Part shown: in pieces, positions 1 through 10,098 of the stretch
Layout of the letters: each line of letters starts with the position of its first letter
Position numbering within the stretch: the stretch's first letter is position 1
Source of the DNA: Ceratopteris richardii
Taxonomy: Eukaryota > Streptophyta > Polypodiopsida > Polypodiales > Pteridaceae
NCBI GenBank assembly: GCA_020310875.1
Contig: CM035431.1
Coordinates: 19,506,267-19,570,266, forward strand
DNA: 64,000 nucleotides
Direction of reading: 5' to 3'
Program-made: the position numbers and the translations under genes
Notes under the pieces: generated by a model
Databases searched by the model: none
The model's input: the letters and a program-made list of their open reading frames with translations, nothing else
What the model was told of the DNA's origin: nothing

Positions 1-2
1 TT

Positions 3-164
3 GCAAAAACATCTGAAAATGAATCAGCTAGAGGTGTGACAGAAAAGCTTCAACAATTTATTGAGAAAGTGAAATCACCTGGGAAAGGCAGTTTATATGA
101 TGAATTAATTACAGCAAGTAATCCTTGGGCAAAACCTGGAGATAATGAGGCTGTGTTTGTTTAA
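3..164 (+). other. open frame at window edge, possible host exon end
   Basis: A frame open from the first bases ends in TAA at 162-164 and encodes 53 residues, finishing with NPWAKPGDNEAVFV. It lies on the strand opposite the surrounding copia relic and does not resemble gag or pol. The composition (Lys, Glu, Ser, Trp) looks more like ordinary protein than transposon shadow, so it could be the last exon of a host gene or a captured fragment. I do not recognise the family. No start is visible because the window begins inside it. Confidence 0.25.
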
Positions 165-474
165 AATGAGAAGGCAGACAAGGATTTGATGAGCGTCTTT
201 AGTTGGGCCTTGTATCTAGCATTGCAGCTTGCATTATCCTCATAACTATTTGATACATATTATATGGAGCTTCTCTACATCTGTCCATCTACCCTGTACT
301 CATCCTCTCTAGGAGAAGTTAAGCACAATGCCCTAGAGTTTGGCATAACTCGTATGGTCAGGTAAGCCATGTTTGAAGACATGAGAAGGAATGATTTTAT
401 TGACTGGCTGCTCCAACTTTTGTGAATTGCATACCTTTGGGTATCAATATGATTGTATGTCAAGAGGGTTAAGT

Positions 475-1574
475 AGAAAACAACACTAAAAATGATGGCT
501 GAGTATACATTTTTCCTGGGTTACAGGGACACATCACACACATAATAGCCTCAAGCCAGAAACTGTGGTAAAGCCTAACTCTTGACCATACACCTCACCA
601 TCTTCATGAGTGACATGTTCTTCCGTTCAGCAACTCCATTTTGTTGATGTGTATATGACAATGTACACTGATGTTTTATCCCAGCTTCAACCAAGAATGC
701 ATTAAATTCAGAAGACATATATTCCCCCTGCCCCCTAATCAAAATGGAGGGTGCCCATTTTATATGCTGATAGATTTTCAGCCAAAACCAAAAACTTTTT
801 GAAGCACATAAACACTTCGGAGTTTGCCTTCAATGGATATATCCATGCATGCATGAAAAAATCATCGATGAAATTCACAAAGTAAAAATACTTTTTAAAA
901 CAGGGTGTCTCCGTAAAACCAGAAACATCACAATGAAGAATCTGCAATTTTTGAGTAGCTCAAACTAAACCATCTTTTGGAAAGGAGGAATGCGGCATCT
1001 TGCCTAAAATACAGCCTTCACATATATGTTTACCAGGTGCCTCAAGTTTGGGCAAAGGGGACACCATTTTAGATTTCTACAGGCATAGCAAAATAGAAAA
1101 ATCCAAATTACCAAAGCATGCATGCCAAAGCTTTGCATGTGACATATCTTGAGAATCATGTACTACACATGGCGAATCATTCATTGATTTTTCATCATTT
1201 ATGAGCTTATACAGCCTATGAGATAAAATGCCAGAAGCAAGAATCACATCGCCATTTGACAGATCATGAACTCTACATCTATCATCAACAAATTTCACAA
1301 CCAATCCAATCTTCTCTAAAGCTGAAACTCATAACAGATTCTTTCTGAGCCATGGCACAAATAAAGCATTTGAAAATTTAAAATAACTACCATGATTAGT
1401 AGTCAAAATGATTTTCCCAACTCCCATAACATGATAAGAGGAGTTGTTGGCACATATATCAGTATTCCTTGTAGGGGCAGGCTCAAGTGAAGAGAAGAAA
1501 CTATGTTGTGAGGTAATATGTTTGGTCACCCCACTATCACAGTAGCAAACATCTGAGTCTACAACAAACATGCA
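475..1574 (-). pseudogene. copia A protease, pre-integrase and integrase fragment
   Basis: Read on the minus strand. The protease part (1571-1329) has the active-site-like DSGVTKH, a variant of the copia DSGxxxH motif. The GAG pre-integrase part (1304-1077) has LWHACFGNL, where the second zinc-binding His of the usual H-x-H pattern is Asn, and a CEGC pair follows near 1010-1025. The integrase core (947-735) starts ILHCDVSGF and keeps the FVNFIDDFF strand. A further piece (about 720-475) holds GEYMSSEF and HQQNGVAERK. Stops and frame changes separate the parts, and 1-474 shows no recognisable RT. It is a dead copy. Confidence 0.8.
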
Positions 1575-1579
1575 CTACT
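1575..1579. repeat. left target-site duplication of element P
   Basis: CTACT directly precedes the TGTTATACTT terminus at 1580, and the same five bases follow the AAGTATAACA terminus at 4536-4540. Element B, which lacks the insertion, has the equivalent copia sequence uninterrupted near 7410-7425. Together these define one insertion event. Confidence 0.85.
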
Positions 1580-1917
1580 TGTTATACTTCATGGAAGATT
1601 GCAATCTTAAATGGGTTTTAATCCCTTGAGGTTTTTAACGTGTTTTGTGTTTCGATTTAGCAGGTGAAGATCCATGAGGGTGTGAACGCGCATGGACTTA
1701 TTCAAATATTTTTGGAGATATTTAGAAGAATACTTTTAGAAGATAGTTATTTTTAGAAGCAAGTATTTTGTCATTTTTGTAAAAAAAATAATAGATCGCT
1801 TTAGAAAGCGATGTTTTTGTAAAAATAGAAAATTATGAATTTGTAAATAAATTAAAAGCACGTTTTTCAAAGTGCGGCCCTCATGTATTTTCTATTCAGG
1901 ATGTAATATGAATTTCC

Positions 1918-1925
1918 TATAAATA
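1918..1925 (+). promoter_or_regulatory. TATA box in left arm of palindromic LTR
   Basis: TATAAATA in the context CCTATAAATACAC. Because the LTR is palindromic, a mirror copy lies on the other strand at 2091-2098. This copy points into the loop, against the direction of the element. No expression evidence is available. Confidence 0.4.
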
Positions 1926-2090
1926 CACATGCTCTAATGGACCTATTGATGACCCGATCATGCAGATGCACAAACACAAAAACAAAATCACACAAAAGTA
2001 CTCAAAGGATAGAAAGAGACAAGAGACAACACCAGATTGGGAACAATCTCTGCCCACATACTCAGATGGATAGGTCTATGAGAGCATGTG

Positions 2091-2098
2091 TATTTATA
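2091..2098 (-). promoter_or_regulatory. TATA box in right arm of palindromic LTR
   Basis: TATAAATA on the minus strand, in the sense direction of element P. It is the mirror of the plus-strand box at 1918-1925, so the LTR carries two convergent core promoters about 170 bases apart. Confidence 0.45.
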
Positions 2099-2436
2099 AG
2101 AAATTCATATTACGTCCTGAATAGAAGATACATGAGAGCTGTACTTCAAAAACCGTGCTTTTGTTTTATTTACAAATTCGTAATTTTCTATTTTTAAAAA
2201 ATATCGCTTTGTAAAACGATCTATTATTTTTTTACAAAAATAACTAAAAATACTTTCTTCTACAAAAGAGTATCTTCTAAAAGTATTCTTCTAAATATCC
2301 CCAAAAATATTTGAATAAGTCCATGCACATTTACACCCTCATGGATCTTCACTTGCTAAATCAAAACACAAAACACATTAAAAAGCTCAAGGCATTAAAA
2401 CGCATTTAGCATTCCAATATTCCATAAAGTATAACA

Positions 2437-2446
2437 TGCCTCCCAG
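2437..2446 (-). other. polypurine tract of element P
   Basis: On the minus strand CTGGGAGGCA lies directly before the LTR start TGTTATACTT. This is the expected place for the primer of second-strand synthesis and fixes the element's orientation. Confidence 0.65.
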
Positions 2447-2479
2447 TTGATGAGCAACTAACCTCAATTGATAAGAATA

Positions 2480-4075
2480 AAATAGACATGGATGGCCAAT
2501 CACATGTCCCATCATTGAACAATTATAAGCATGTCCCATGTCAAAACACATGCATGGAATTGGAAAACTAGAATTTAATGTGAATGTGAATGATAAGCAG
2601 GGCTGAAGTCTATTTTGGAACCTAAATGCAATCCAAAAGTGATTCACAAAAATAAATATCTCGATGTGATAAAATAACTTTTGGAAGACCATGATGTGGA
2701 AAAATACATTTAATAAATAACTTAGCAACTTCTGGTGCAGAAAGAGTCTTTTCACAAGGAATGAAATATGCTTATTTACTAAACCTCTCAACAATTGTCT
2801 GAATCATATCATTATGTGATGAAGGTATAGGAAGTCAGTAATAAATTCCATAGAAATTTGTTCCCATGGTCCATTAGGTATGGGAAATGGCATTAACAAT
2901 CCAAATGCTTTACCATGATGTCTTTTTACACATTGACACAAAATGCAATAGGAAACATAGAGTGTAATATCCTTTTCCATATTTGGCCAAAAGAAGAATT
3001 CTTTACATGTAGAAATAGTACTTTGTATGCCCCTATAACCCATATATGGTGGTTCATGCATCTCTTTCATAACAATTCTTTAAAACCTTGCGTGATGCAT
3101 CACTTGTGATCAAAATACCAGAATATATTATGAAACATGTAGTGATCCTCAAAAAATGTTGGAGAATCATTGAAAACATTCCAAGTTTGTGAAAAATACA
3201 AATCAAATGCATAAGTAGGAATCATGTCATGAAATGAATGAATATGAAGAATAGAAATATTATTAATAGAAACAATATTTGTTTGTAGGGATGGGAAACA
3301 ACTAAGGGCATCAACTATAACATTAGCTTTGCTAGGTTGATATTGAATCATAGGCTGCAAATTTTGTATGAATGAAGCCCATTTAATGTGTCTATCTGAA
3401 GTCAGTGGTTGATTTAATAAATGCTTAATAGCTTGTTGGTCGGTTTTGATTATGACTTCTGAACCCATGAGATAATGTTTCCAAATTTTTAAAGCATGCA
3501 CAACAACCAAAAGTTCCTTATCATATGTACTACAGTTCTTTTCAAAAGGTTTACACTTCCTACTTTCAAATGCAATGGGATGATCATTTTGCATCAATAC
3601 AACACCTATACCTGAGCCTTTCGCATTTCTAACTACATTGAAAGGTTGGTGCAAAATCAAGTAATTGCAAAACATGTGCATGAGAAAGTGCATGTTTGAG
3701 TTTATCAAAAGATTGTTGTTGTGCTAATCCCCACACAAATTTTCATTTTTTCTTCAATAATAATGTGATTAGGAGTGCTAAATAAGAAAATCCTTTTACA
3801 AACTTTCTATAAAAACTAGCTATTCCAAGAAAAGAGCATCCATCATTCACAGATTGAGGTATAGGCCATTCTTCAATTACTTTAATTTTCTTTGGATCTA
3901 CATGAATGCCTTGACTTGAAACAATATGGCCTAAATACTCTAATTCTCTTTGGAAAAAGTAACTCTTTTCAAGATTTGCATAAAGTTTGTTTTTGCATAA
4001 CAAATTAAAAAATGTTGCTAAATGGTTTTCATGCTCATCATCATTCTTACTGTAGTCAAGTATATTACGAATTTG
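2480..4075 (-). pseudogene. gypsy P pol remnant: RT C-terminus, RNase H, integrase N-half
   Basis: Read from 4075 downward. RT thumb/connection (about 4075-3743) contains YLGHIVSSQGIHVDP and FLGIASFYRKFVKGF. RNase H (3700-3250) contains HPIAFESRK, TYDKELLVVVHALKIWKHYL, IIKTDQQAIKHLL and ending VDALSC. The integrase zinc domain (3070-2804) contains GYRGIQSTISTCKEFFFWPNM and CILCQCVKRHHG. A frameshifted integrase core follows (2794-2480) and reads through VFFHIMVFQKLFYHIEIF. The catalytic RT half is deleted and the integrase is broken by stops and frameshifts. No protein can be made. Confidence 0.85.
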
Positions 4076-4535
4076 TAAATAAAGCAAATGCATGCTTTTT
4101 GAAGCATGGCCCTCATGTATCTTCTATTAAGGACATAATATGAATTTCCTATAAATACACATGCTCTGGTAGACCTGTCCATTAAAGCATGTGTATTTAT
4201 AGGAAATTCATATTACATCCTAAATAGAAGATACATGAGGGTCGTGCCTCAAAAAGCATGCTTTTGCTTTACTTATAAATTTGTACTTTTTTATTTTTAC
4301 AAAAACGTCGCTTTCTAAAGCGATCTATTATTTTCTTTTACAAAAATAACTAAAAATACTTTGTTCTAAAAATAACTATCTTCTAAAAGTATTCTTCTAA
4401 ATATCTCCAAAAATATTTGAATACGTCCATGCATGTTTAGACCCTCATGGATCTTTACCTGCTAAATCAAAACACAAAACACATTAGAAACCTCAAGGCA
4501 TTAAAACCCATTTAACATTCCAATAAAGTATAACA
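4072..4535 (-). repeat. 5' LTR of element P, truncated
   Basis: The 464-base partner of the LTR at 1580-2436. The outer right arm (about 4178-4535) is complete and ends AAGTATAACA. The left arm keeps only its inner 100 bases. The loop, about 120 bases in the other copy, is cut to roughly 10-20 bases. Convergent TATAAATA boxes persist at 4150-4157 (+) and 4194-4201 (-). Confidence 0.8.
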
Positions 4536-4540
4536 CTACT

Positions 4541-5578
4541 CATGAAAAGATGGGTCAAAACTGCAAACAGTAGTAAACGCCAATTCTTCATCCTGCACAA
4601 GATTAAGAGACTCTATTTTTAGTGTAGAGGCCTCCACAACAACCATTCCAACCTCTTTCTTCTTTGCCTCTTTAGCAACAAATTTTGGATAGCTCTTAAT
4701 GAAATGATCATTTTCTTTACAATATTTGTGAAAGGATTTCTACTTTTTTTATCTCTTCTCATCTTTGTCTTCCTTCTTCAATTGTGCAGAATTAGCAAAT
4801 TTCTACTTACTTGTAGAAGAGCCCCATTTTCCTTTGCCCTTCTAACTATCCAAGAAAGCTTGATCTTCAACATGCATAATAGACTTGTTCTGCCTACACT
4901 GATCTTCCTGCAAACTAACTCTTCAAATGTTAAGTAATTTGGATTGCCTTTCATCATCAAACAAAGAGTGGAAGCAAAACTCTGATATGATTTAGGAAGA
5001 CCATTCAGAACAGTTTGCACAAGTGAACTATCAGGAAGAACTTCATCAACAAAAATCAATTGTTCTATTAAATCATTGATCTTTATCAAAAAACTATCCA
5101 TAGAATCTCCTTCATTCATGTGCTCACTCGCCAACTATTTTTGGAGGTAAGCAACATGAGCCTCATTCCTAGATTCGTACAATGTGGTAAGTGTATCCCA
5201 AGCATCCTTAGCTATTCTACAAAAGTGAATGTTGGGAATAATGGCATGTTTGACAGACAAGGCTATCAATGCATGTGTCTGAGCATCTCTACGATCCCAA
5301 CGAATTTTCTCTATAGTAGGTGAAACAAAAGCAGCAACACGAATAGGAATCTGTAGAATATCACAACCTTCAATACCATCTGCATTAGCTTAAATACCTA
5401 TATTTTCAGTACCTATATTTGTAGGTGTAATAGGATGTTTTTAAAAACCCTACATAATATTCCACAATCCTTTTGTGACTAATACATGACGCATCATATA
5501 AGCCCACAATGGGTAATTTGTACCATCCAACTTATCCTCAATAGCCAACATAGAAAATACATCACTAGTTTCAACCAT
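4541..5578 (-). pseudogene. copia A gag
   Basis: The ATG at 5576-5578 opens a gag of the copia UBN2 type with stops and frameshifts. The N-terminal part has the usual LDG-NY-LWAYMM-like segment read in pieces near 5540-5490. The clearest portion (5134-4778) contains DSMDSFLIKINDLIEQL, VQTVLNGLPKSYQSF and YLTFEELV, the capsid helices that mediate multimer formation. The C-terminal zinc-knuckle part near 4800-4550 is degraded. The copy in element B (8439-7346) aligns along its length. Confidence 0.75.
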
Positions 5579-5657
5579 GGCCACTGACTAAAATACCCTG
5601 ATGCAAAAAAATGATTGTATCTAAAAAAGTTGAACAGAACTACCTTGACAAGTTCTG

Positions 5658-5873
5658 CCAAATGCGGAAGCATGTGAAGAACACAAAAAAGAAGAAGAAG
5701 CTTGGAGCACAACACACAATACTAAATGTATTGCCACTAGAATGCACAAAGATAAGCAACCCATTAGGGCTATAGGCGTATATACAAGCAGGGGAAAAAA
5801 CTCCTAAAGAGGGAAAAAAGTGCCCTGGCAGTCCTAGTGTGTTCACACACATCACCAACTAAATATATCAACA
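5658..5873 (-). repeat. 5' LTR of copia A
   Basis: About 216 bases matching the LTR of B (8790-9016), with the shared blocks AGAAGAAGAAGCTTGGAGCA, CCCATTAGGG and GGAAAAAAGTGCCC. The minus-strand start is TGTTGATATATTTAG at 5873. The inner boundary is approximate because the primer site beside it has been deleted. Confidence 0.65.
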
Positions 5874-6487
5874 CACAAAAGATGGTCTCTACACAAGACC
5901 ATACACATCACTATGAAGAAGCTAGAATTTATGAGGCGTTTGGAACTAACCATCTTTTGGGAAGGAGGAATGCTTCATTCTTTCTAAAATATAGCCTTCA
6001 CATATATGTTTACAAGGTGCCTTAGTCTGGATAGAGAGGACACCATTTTAGATTTTTGTAGGCATAACAAACTTCCAAAATTCAGATGAGAAAAGCATGC
6101 ATGAAAAATCTTTGCATCTGAGATAGCCTAAGAATCTTGAAGTGCACATGCTAAAATATTCATAGAGTGTACATAGTCTATGATCTTATATGGACAACAT
6201 AAAATGCTAGATGGAATAATAACATCACCATTTGAGAGATCATGAACTATACATTTCTCATCAACAATTAGACAAGCAAAATCTTTGCTAATGCTAAAAC
6301 TCACAACATACTATTCTTGATACCTAGAATATATAAAGCATTAGACAATGTGAGATAACTACCATAAGTAGTAGTCAAAATGATCTTACCAACTCTCATT
6401 ATAGGATAGGAGGAGTTTCTAGTGCATGTGACAATATTCCTTGAAGGGGTAGACTCAAGTGAACTAAAGAAAACTTTGCTACAAGGT
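5874..6487 (-). pseudogene. copia B protease C-part, pre-integrase, integrase start
   Basis: Aligns with copia A 900-1500. The protease-side segment (6504-6301) reads FFSSLESTPSRN, SYPIMRVGKIILTTTYGSYL and SNALYI, matching the same strands in A. The pre-integrase stretch (about 6300-6060) and the integrase start (6050-5874) are full of stops and are recognisable mainly by nucleotide similarity to A. The sequence ends abruptly at the LTR of A. Confidence 0.65.
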
Positions 6488-7345
6488 GATGGGAGAATGT
6501 ACACCTTCCCTAGGCAACATTAAACAATAGATGCCCTCACAACTGCACTCACATATACATCTGTTCACTCAAATGAGTGATTCTTTGTGTTTTTTATCAC
6601 TTAACCCGAGAGCTTTTACACACACAAGATATACTCTAAAACCTTGCTAATGCAATTTATCTCACTCAAATGAATGATTCTTTGTGCTTTTTAACAATGA
6701 ACCTAAGAGTTTTTTCACACACAATATATACTCTAAAATGGTGCTAATGCCTCCAAGACATGCTAGTTGTTCCCTTCACTAGGCATGCACATAGAGAACA
6801 CTGTTCACTCTTGGAGAAATTTCTCTCAGAATGCACAGAGTTTGCACATGCACTTTGGGCTCACTTTAGGAGACAATTATATCTTTCCAAAAAACCAAAT
6901 ATTACGATAAATGAGTACAATTTGATAAGGGATCTCTGATCAACTCTAAGAGCTACCTAGTTCCTACACATACATATCTGTGAGCTAGATATGGCTACTC
7001 AAAGTGTACAGAAATCACTCAAGAAAGTAGGGAGCTCCCTAAGAAAGGTGTCTACTAGCTTATTCAAATCCTATGAGAGCTTACACACACACACACGAGG
7101 TCATCCATTTGAAATACAATATATTATGTAGACATATTCTCGAAAAGATTCCCTAGATTTTAGGAATTCCTTTTCCTAAAGTATAACCTTTATCACACTT
7201 GAGTGTGATAGTTGGTAATTCAATTTTATGAAGAGGCATTTTAATTCAATTTTTCAAAATGATGTTTGTTAGCTCCTTGCTTTGTATTGCTCCAAGTGGC
7301 GTCCATCCAAGGGGTCTAAAAGTACTAATGTTGAAGATTGAATTC
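6488..7345. repeat. unclassified insertion of about 850 bases in copia B
   Basis: Element A runs straight through this point of its protease gene, but in B the copia similarity stops at about 6487 and resumes at about 7345 (GAGGTAATAT). The inserted DNA has no long ORF. It holds a degenerate 97-base tandem duplication (CACTCAAATGA at 6566 and 6663, each followed by ATTCTTTGTG) and several CACACACA and ATATACTCTAAAA blocks. Possible AGGT flanks on both sides hint at a target duplication. No terminal repeats are clear, so it could be a solo LTR or a non-autonomous element. Confidence 0.5.
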
Positions 7346-8439
7346 TAAGAGGAGGTAATATATTTCATTGCTTTACAATCAAAGCACCAAACATCTAAGT
7401 CTACTACATGCATACACTACTCATGAGAAGATGGATCATAGCTGCAAACACTAGTTAACACCCATTTTTCATTGTGCACAAGATTAGCATACTTTATTTT
7501 GGGTGTAGATGCCGCTACAACAACCATTCTAGCCTCTTTCTTCTTTTCCTCTTCTATAACAAGTTTTGGATAACTTCTTATGACATGATCATTACCCTTA
7601 TAGTATTTTCAATAATAATCTCTCTTTTCTGTTTTCTCCTTATCTTTGTCTTCCTTCTTCAAGTGTGCAACATAATCAGATTTCTGATTACTAGAAGATG
7701 AGATCCCTTTACCTTCATCCTTTTGACTAGCTAAGAAAGCTTGATCCACAACACAAATAATGGACCTATTCTACCTAGAATCATCTTCTTGCAACAAATC
7801 AGAGACTAAGTCCTAAACATTTAAGGCATTTGGATTTTGTTTCATTGTCAATTATAGAATGAAACAAAACTCTTATATGAATATGGAAGACCTTAAGAAC
7901 AATCTACATAAGTGAACTATCTAGCAATACTTGATCAATAGAAATCAACTGCTCCTTCAAATAGTTGATCTTTGTCAAAAATATATTAATGGAATCTAAT
8001 TCATTCATATGCTTACTCTCTAATTATTTTTGGAGGTAAGCAACACAAGCTTCCCTTCTTGCCTTGCATAAGGTTGTAAGTGTATCCCAAACATCCATTG
8101 TCATCTTGCAAGAGTGAATGTGAGGGATAATGGCATGTTTGTTAAACAAGTGTATCAATGCATGTGCCTGAGCATCACTGCCATCCCAACAAAGTTGCAT
8201 TGTAGTGGGTGCAAGAGGAACCAGAACACGGAAAGGAATTTGATCATTTCCATCTCCATCACCTTCAATAATTGTATTTACATGTGTAATAGGAAATTTT
8301 TCAACATCTTGCATAATATTCCACAACCCTTTTGATACCAATACATGTCGCTTCAATATATATGCCCCAATGGACAATTCGTACCATCCAATTTATCCTC
8401 AATAGGCAAAATATGGAATACATCATTGCTTTCAACCAT
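7346..8439 (-). pseudogene. copia B gag
   Basis: The ATG at 8437-8439 corresponds to the gag start of A. The best preserved block (8377-8024) contains HVLVSKGLWNIMQ, LCWDGSDAQAHALI, CKMTMDVWDTLTTL and ACVAYLQK, the copia capsid fold. Downstream the frame is broken, but nucleotide similarity with A continues to the protease boundary near 7400. No intact zinc knuckle is visible. Confidence 0.75.
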
Positions 8440-8770
8440 GGCTAGTGACTAAATACCCTAATGTTGAAAAATTAATGTATCTCAAAAAGTTGAACAGAAA
8501 CATCCTATTAAACTTTGCTCAAACTATAGTAGACTTTGATGTGCTTGTACTAGCAAGTCAGATGTACGTTTGGCACGAAAGGAGGAAATAGCATGGACAC
8601 TTGCTACAATAGTGCATTTGGAGGCCAAAATGAGGTCATATCAAAATCTTGAAGCCATAAAGGCACAATTATTTGATATGCTGATTGCCTTGAATATGCT
8701 CACCAAGTCTTGTGTGATTATGAGACTATGACCGAAAGTTTTTTGACAATGCCCTAGACGAAGCGGCGAC

Positions 8771-8784
8771 CTGTTCTAATACCA
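8771..8784 (-). other. primer-binding site of copia B, tRNA-iMet type
   Basis: The minus strand reads TGGTATTAGAACAG a few bases inside the LTR, close to the complement of the 3' end of plant initiator tRNA-Met (TGGTATCAGAGC), with two transition differences. It fixes the inner edge of the 5' LTR. Confidence 0.75.
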
Positions 8785-8789
8785 ATTAT

Positions 8790-9016
8790 TGGAGATCGAG
8801 GTCTGCAAAAGCATACAAACAGTACAAGAAAGAAGAAGAAGCTTGGAGCACAACACAATACTGAATTTATTACCAAGTATATGTACAAATATTAGTAACC
8901 CATTAGGGTTATAGGTGTATATATGAGTTAGGGAATGAAAACCTCCTAAAGAAGGAAAAAAGTGCCCCGATGATTCTAACTGTATTCATACACATTAGTA
9001 CCGAAATATATCAACA
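8790..9016 (-). repeat. 5' LTR of copia B
   Basis: A 227-base LTR. The minus strand starts TGTTGATATATTTCGG at 9016 and ends in CA at 8790, next to the primer-binding site. It matches the LTR of A (5658-5873) over nearly its whole length. Confidence 0.75.
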
Positions 9017-9092
9017 AAAATGTAAAGGCTCTCTTCCTTACCTCCTTCCTCTTCATAATCAAGTAGTGGTTTTTTGACGATGAGGAAAAACA

Positions 9093-9169
9093 TTGGCACA
9101 CACACACATATGTGTTATTATTTATGTATGTATGTACGGATGTATGTATGTGTGTAGGTGTATATACAT

Positions 9170-9229
<60 letters not shown>

Positions 9230-9233
9230 CTAT

Positions 9234-9314
<81 letters not shown>

Positions 9315-9323
9315 CACACACAT

Positions 9324-9385
<62 letters not shown>

Positions 9386-9466
9386 ATGTGTGTGTACATA
9401 TATATATATATATATAGTGTTTGTATGTGTGTGTAGATATATAGAGAGAAAGAGAGAGAGATTTTT
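9093..9466. repeat. compound TA/CA/GTAT microsatellite
   Basis: About 370 bases of alternating purine-pyrimidine DNA: CA steps at 9096-9112, GTAT steps near 9125-9150, then long TA runs (main blocks about 9176-9227, 9240-9310, 9330-9374), GT runs (9375-9395, 9420-9434), and a GA run (9443-9460). The long frames crossing it in several phases are artefacts of the repeat. Such tracts are unstable and can form Z-DNA or cruciforms. Confidence 0.95.
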
Positions 9467-10056
9467 TTGAACCTGCATACTTTCTAATCAAGAAAATAAT
9501 TATATTCATGATCACCCGTATTTTTCTCGACTCTTTCTGTAACGGGAATTGAAGTTCTTCGTCTTCTTTTGACTGGAAGGAATTAACGAAAGTTCTTGTT
9601 AATGGCAAAGACAATAAGACTGTTCTATTGTACATTTCTGTATTCCTTATCATATGAGTACAAACTGTTGACAAATTGGGTTTCCTGCAAAATCTTTTAC
9701 AACAGTTGTCCCACGATCGGTGTACTTTCTTGTTCTTCATGTTAGACCAGCTCTTGGACTATCCAAAGACAAGTCGCAGATTGACAGCTCTAGCCGCTCT
9801 TACGCTTTACACATTTAAAATACTTTAGGAATCTTTCGATATGTTTTATATTCAAATTCCAAAAGGCATACTTATTTTCAAATCTTTTTTAAAAGCTCTC
9901 GCTCTTATCATCCGGTGATATTTGTCCACTGTATGCGTTGATGGCCATCTGCGTACACATCTGTGCTCCAATGAACGAGCAAAACGGTGGTATACGAGGT
10001 GCGGATTGATGAATTACATTTGCAGCACCAGTATGAGCTTGATCCACTGAACTTTA
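9467..10056. other. gene-free spacer
   Basis: No gag, pol, LTR terminus or RNA gene recognised. A short stop-free plus-strand stretch (9973-10060) encodes VVYEVRIDELHLQHQYELDP before running into the GT repeat. It is too short and isolated to call an exon. Confidence 0.4.
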
Positions 10057-10067
10057 TGTGTCTGCGT

Positions 10068-10098
<31 letters not shown>

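Larger units (their letters stand above)
1580..2436 (-). repeat. 3' LTR of element P, a long near-palindrome
   Basis: An 857-base LTR running TGTTATACTT to AAGTATAACA. Its outer arms, about 1580-1948 and 2068-2436, are inverted copies of each other (close to 90% identical by eye), separated by a loop of about 120 bases. The termini match LTR rules and the second copy at 4072-4535 shows the same inverted structure, so the palindrome belongs to the LTR. A foldback transposon is the alternative, but the outer target duplication and the polypurine tract at 2437 support an LTR. Confidence 0.8.
1580..4535 (-). mobile_element. Ty3/gypsy element P, deleted, nested in copia A
   Basis: A minus-strand gypsy relic bounded by TG...CA termini and by CTACT duplications. 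The 3' LTR (1580-2436) is complete. The 5' LTR (4072-4535) has lost its inner part. Between them remain the RT C-terminus, RNase H and part of integrase. A deletion fused the middle of RT to the 5' LTR near 4072-4075, removing gag, protease, the RT N-terminus and the primer-binding site. It cannot move on its own. It is the youngest layer of the nest at 1-9016. Confidence 0.85.
1..5873 (-). mobile_element. Ty1/copia element A, host of gypsy element P
   Basis: A minus-strand copia element read from right to left: 5' LTR (about 5658-5873), gag (5578-4541), then PR, pre-integrase and IN pieces (1574-475). The stretch 1580-4535 is a later insertion. The 3' end lies outside the window. Its right LTR end abuts integrase sequence of the related element B at 5874, so A appears to have inserted into B. 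The short leader between LTR and gag lacks the tRNA-Met primer site still seen in B, which points to an internal deletion of about 260 bases. Confidence 0.75.
5874..9016 (-). mobile_element. Ty1/copia element B, 3' part missing
   Basis: Minus-strand copia of the same family as A, with 5' LTR 8790-9016, primer-binding site, gag (8439-7346), PR and pre-integrase/IN pieces down to 5874, where A interrupts it. An unrelated stretch of about 850 bases (6488-7345) sits in its protease region. The rest of pol and the 3' LTR would lie left of the window if A is a simple insertion. Confidence 0.7.

Noticed and set aside
1580..2436. Foldback or MITE transposon instead of LTR
   Set aside because: The CTACT duplication flanks the pair of repeats plus the gypsy interior, not each repeat, and a polypurine tract abuts it. 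I kept the LTR reading but note the alternative.
9093..9466. CRISPR-like array
   Set aside because: Repeats are di- and tetranucleotides without spacers, in eukaryotic transposon-rich DNA.
8976..9740. Long frames (up to 254 codons) on both strands
   Set aside because: They run through the TA/CA microsatellite and read as Tyr-Ile or Thr-His repeats in every phase. They are products of the repeat, not genes.
9973..10060. Short plus-strand exon (VVYEVRIDELHLQHQYELDP)
   Set aside because: Only about 30 codons, a stop just upstream, no credible splice sites beside the GT repeat, and no neighbouring exon.
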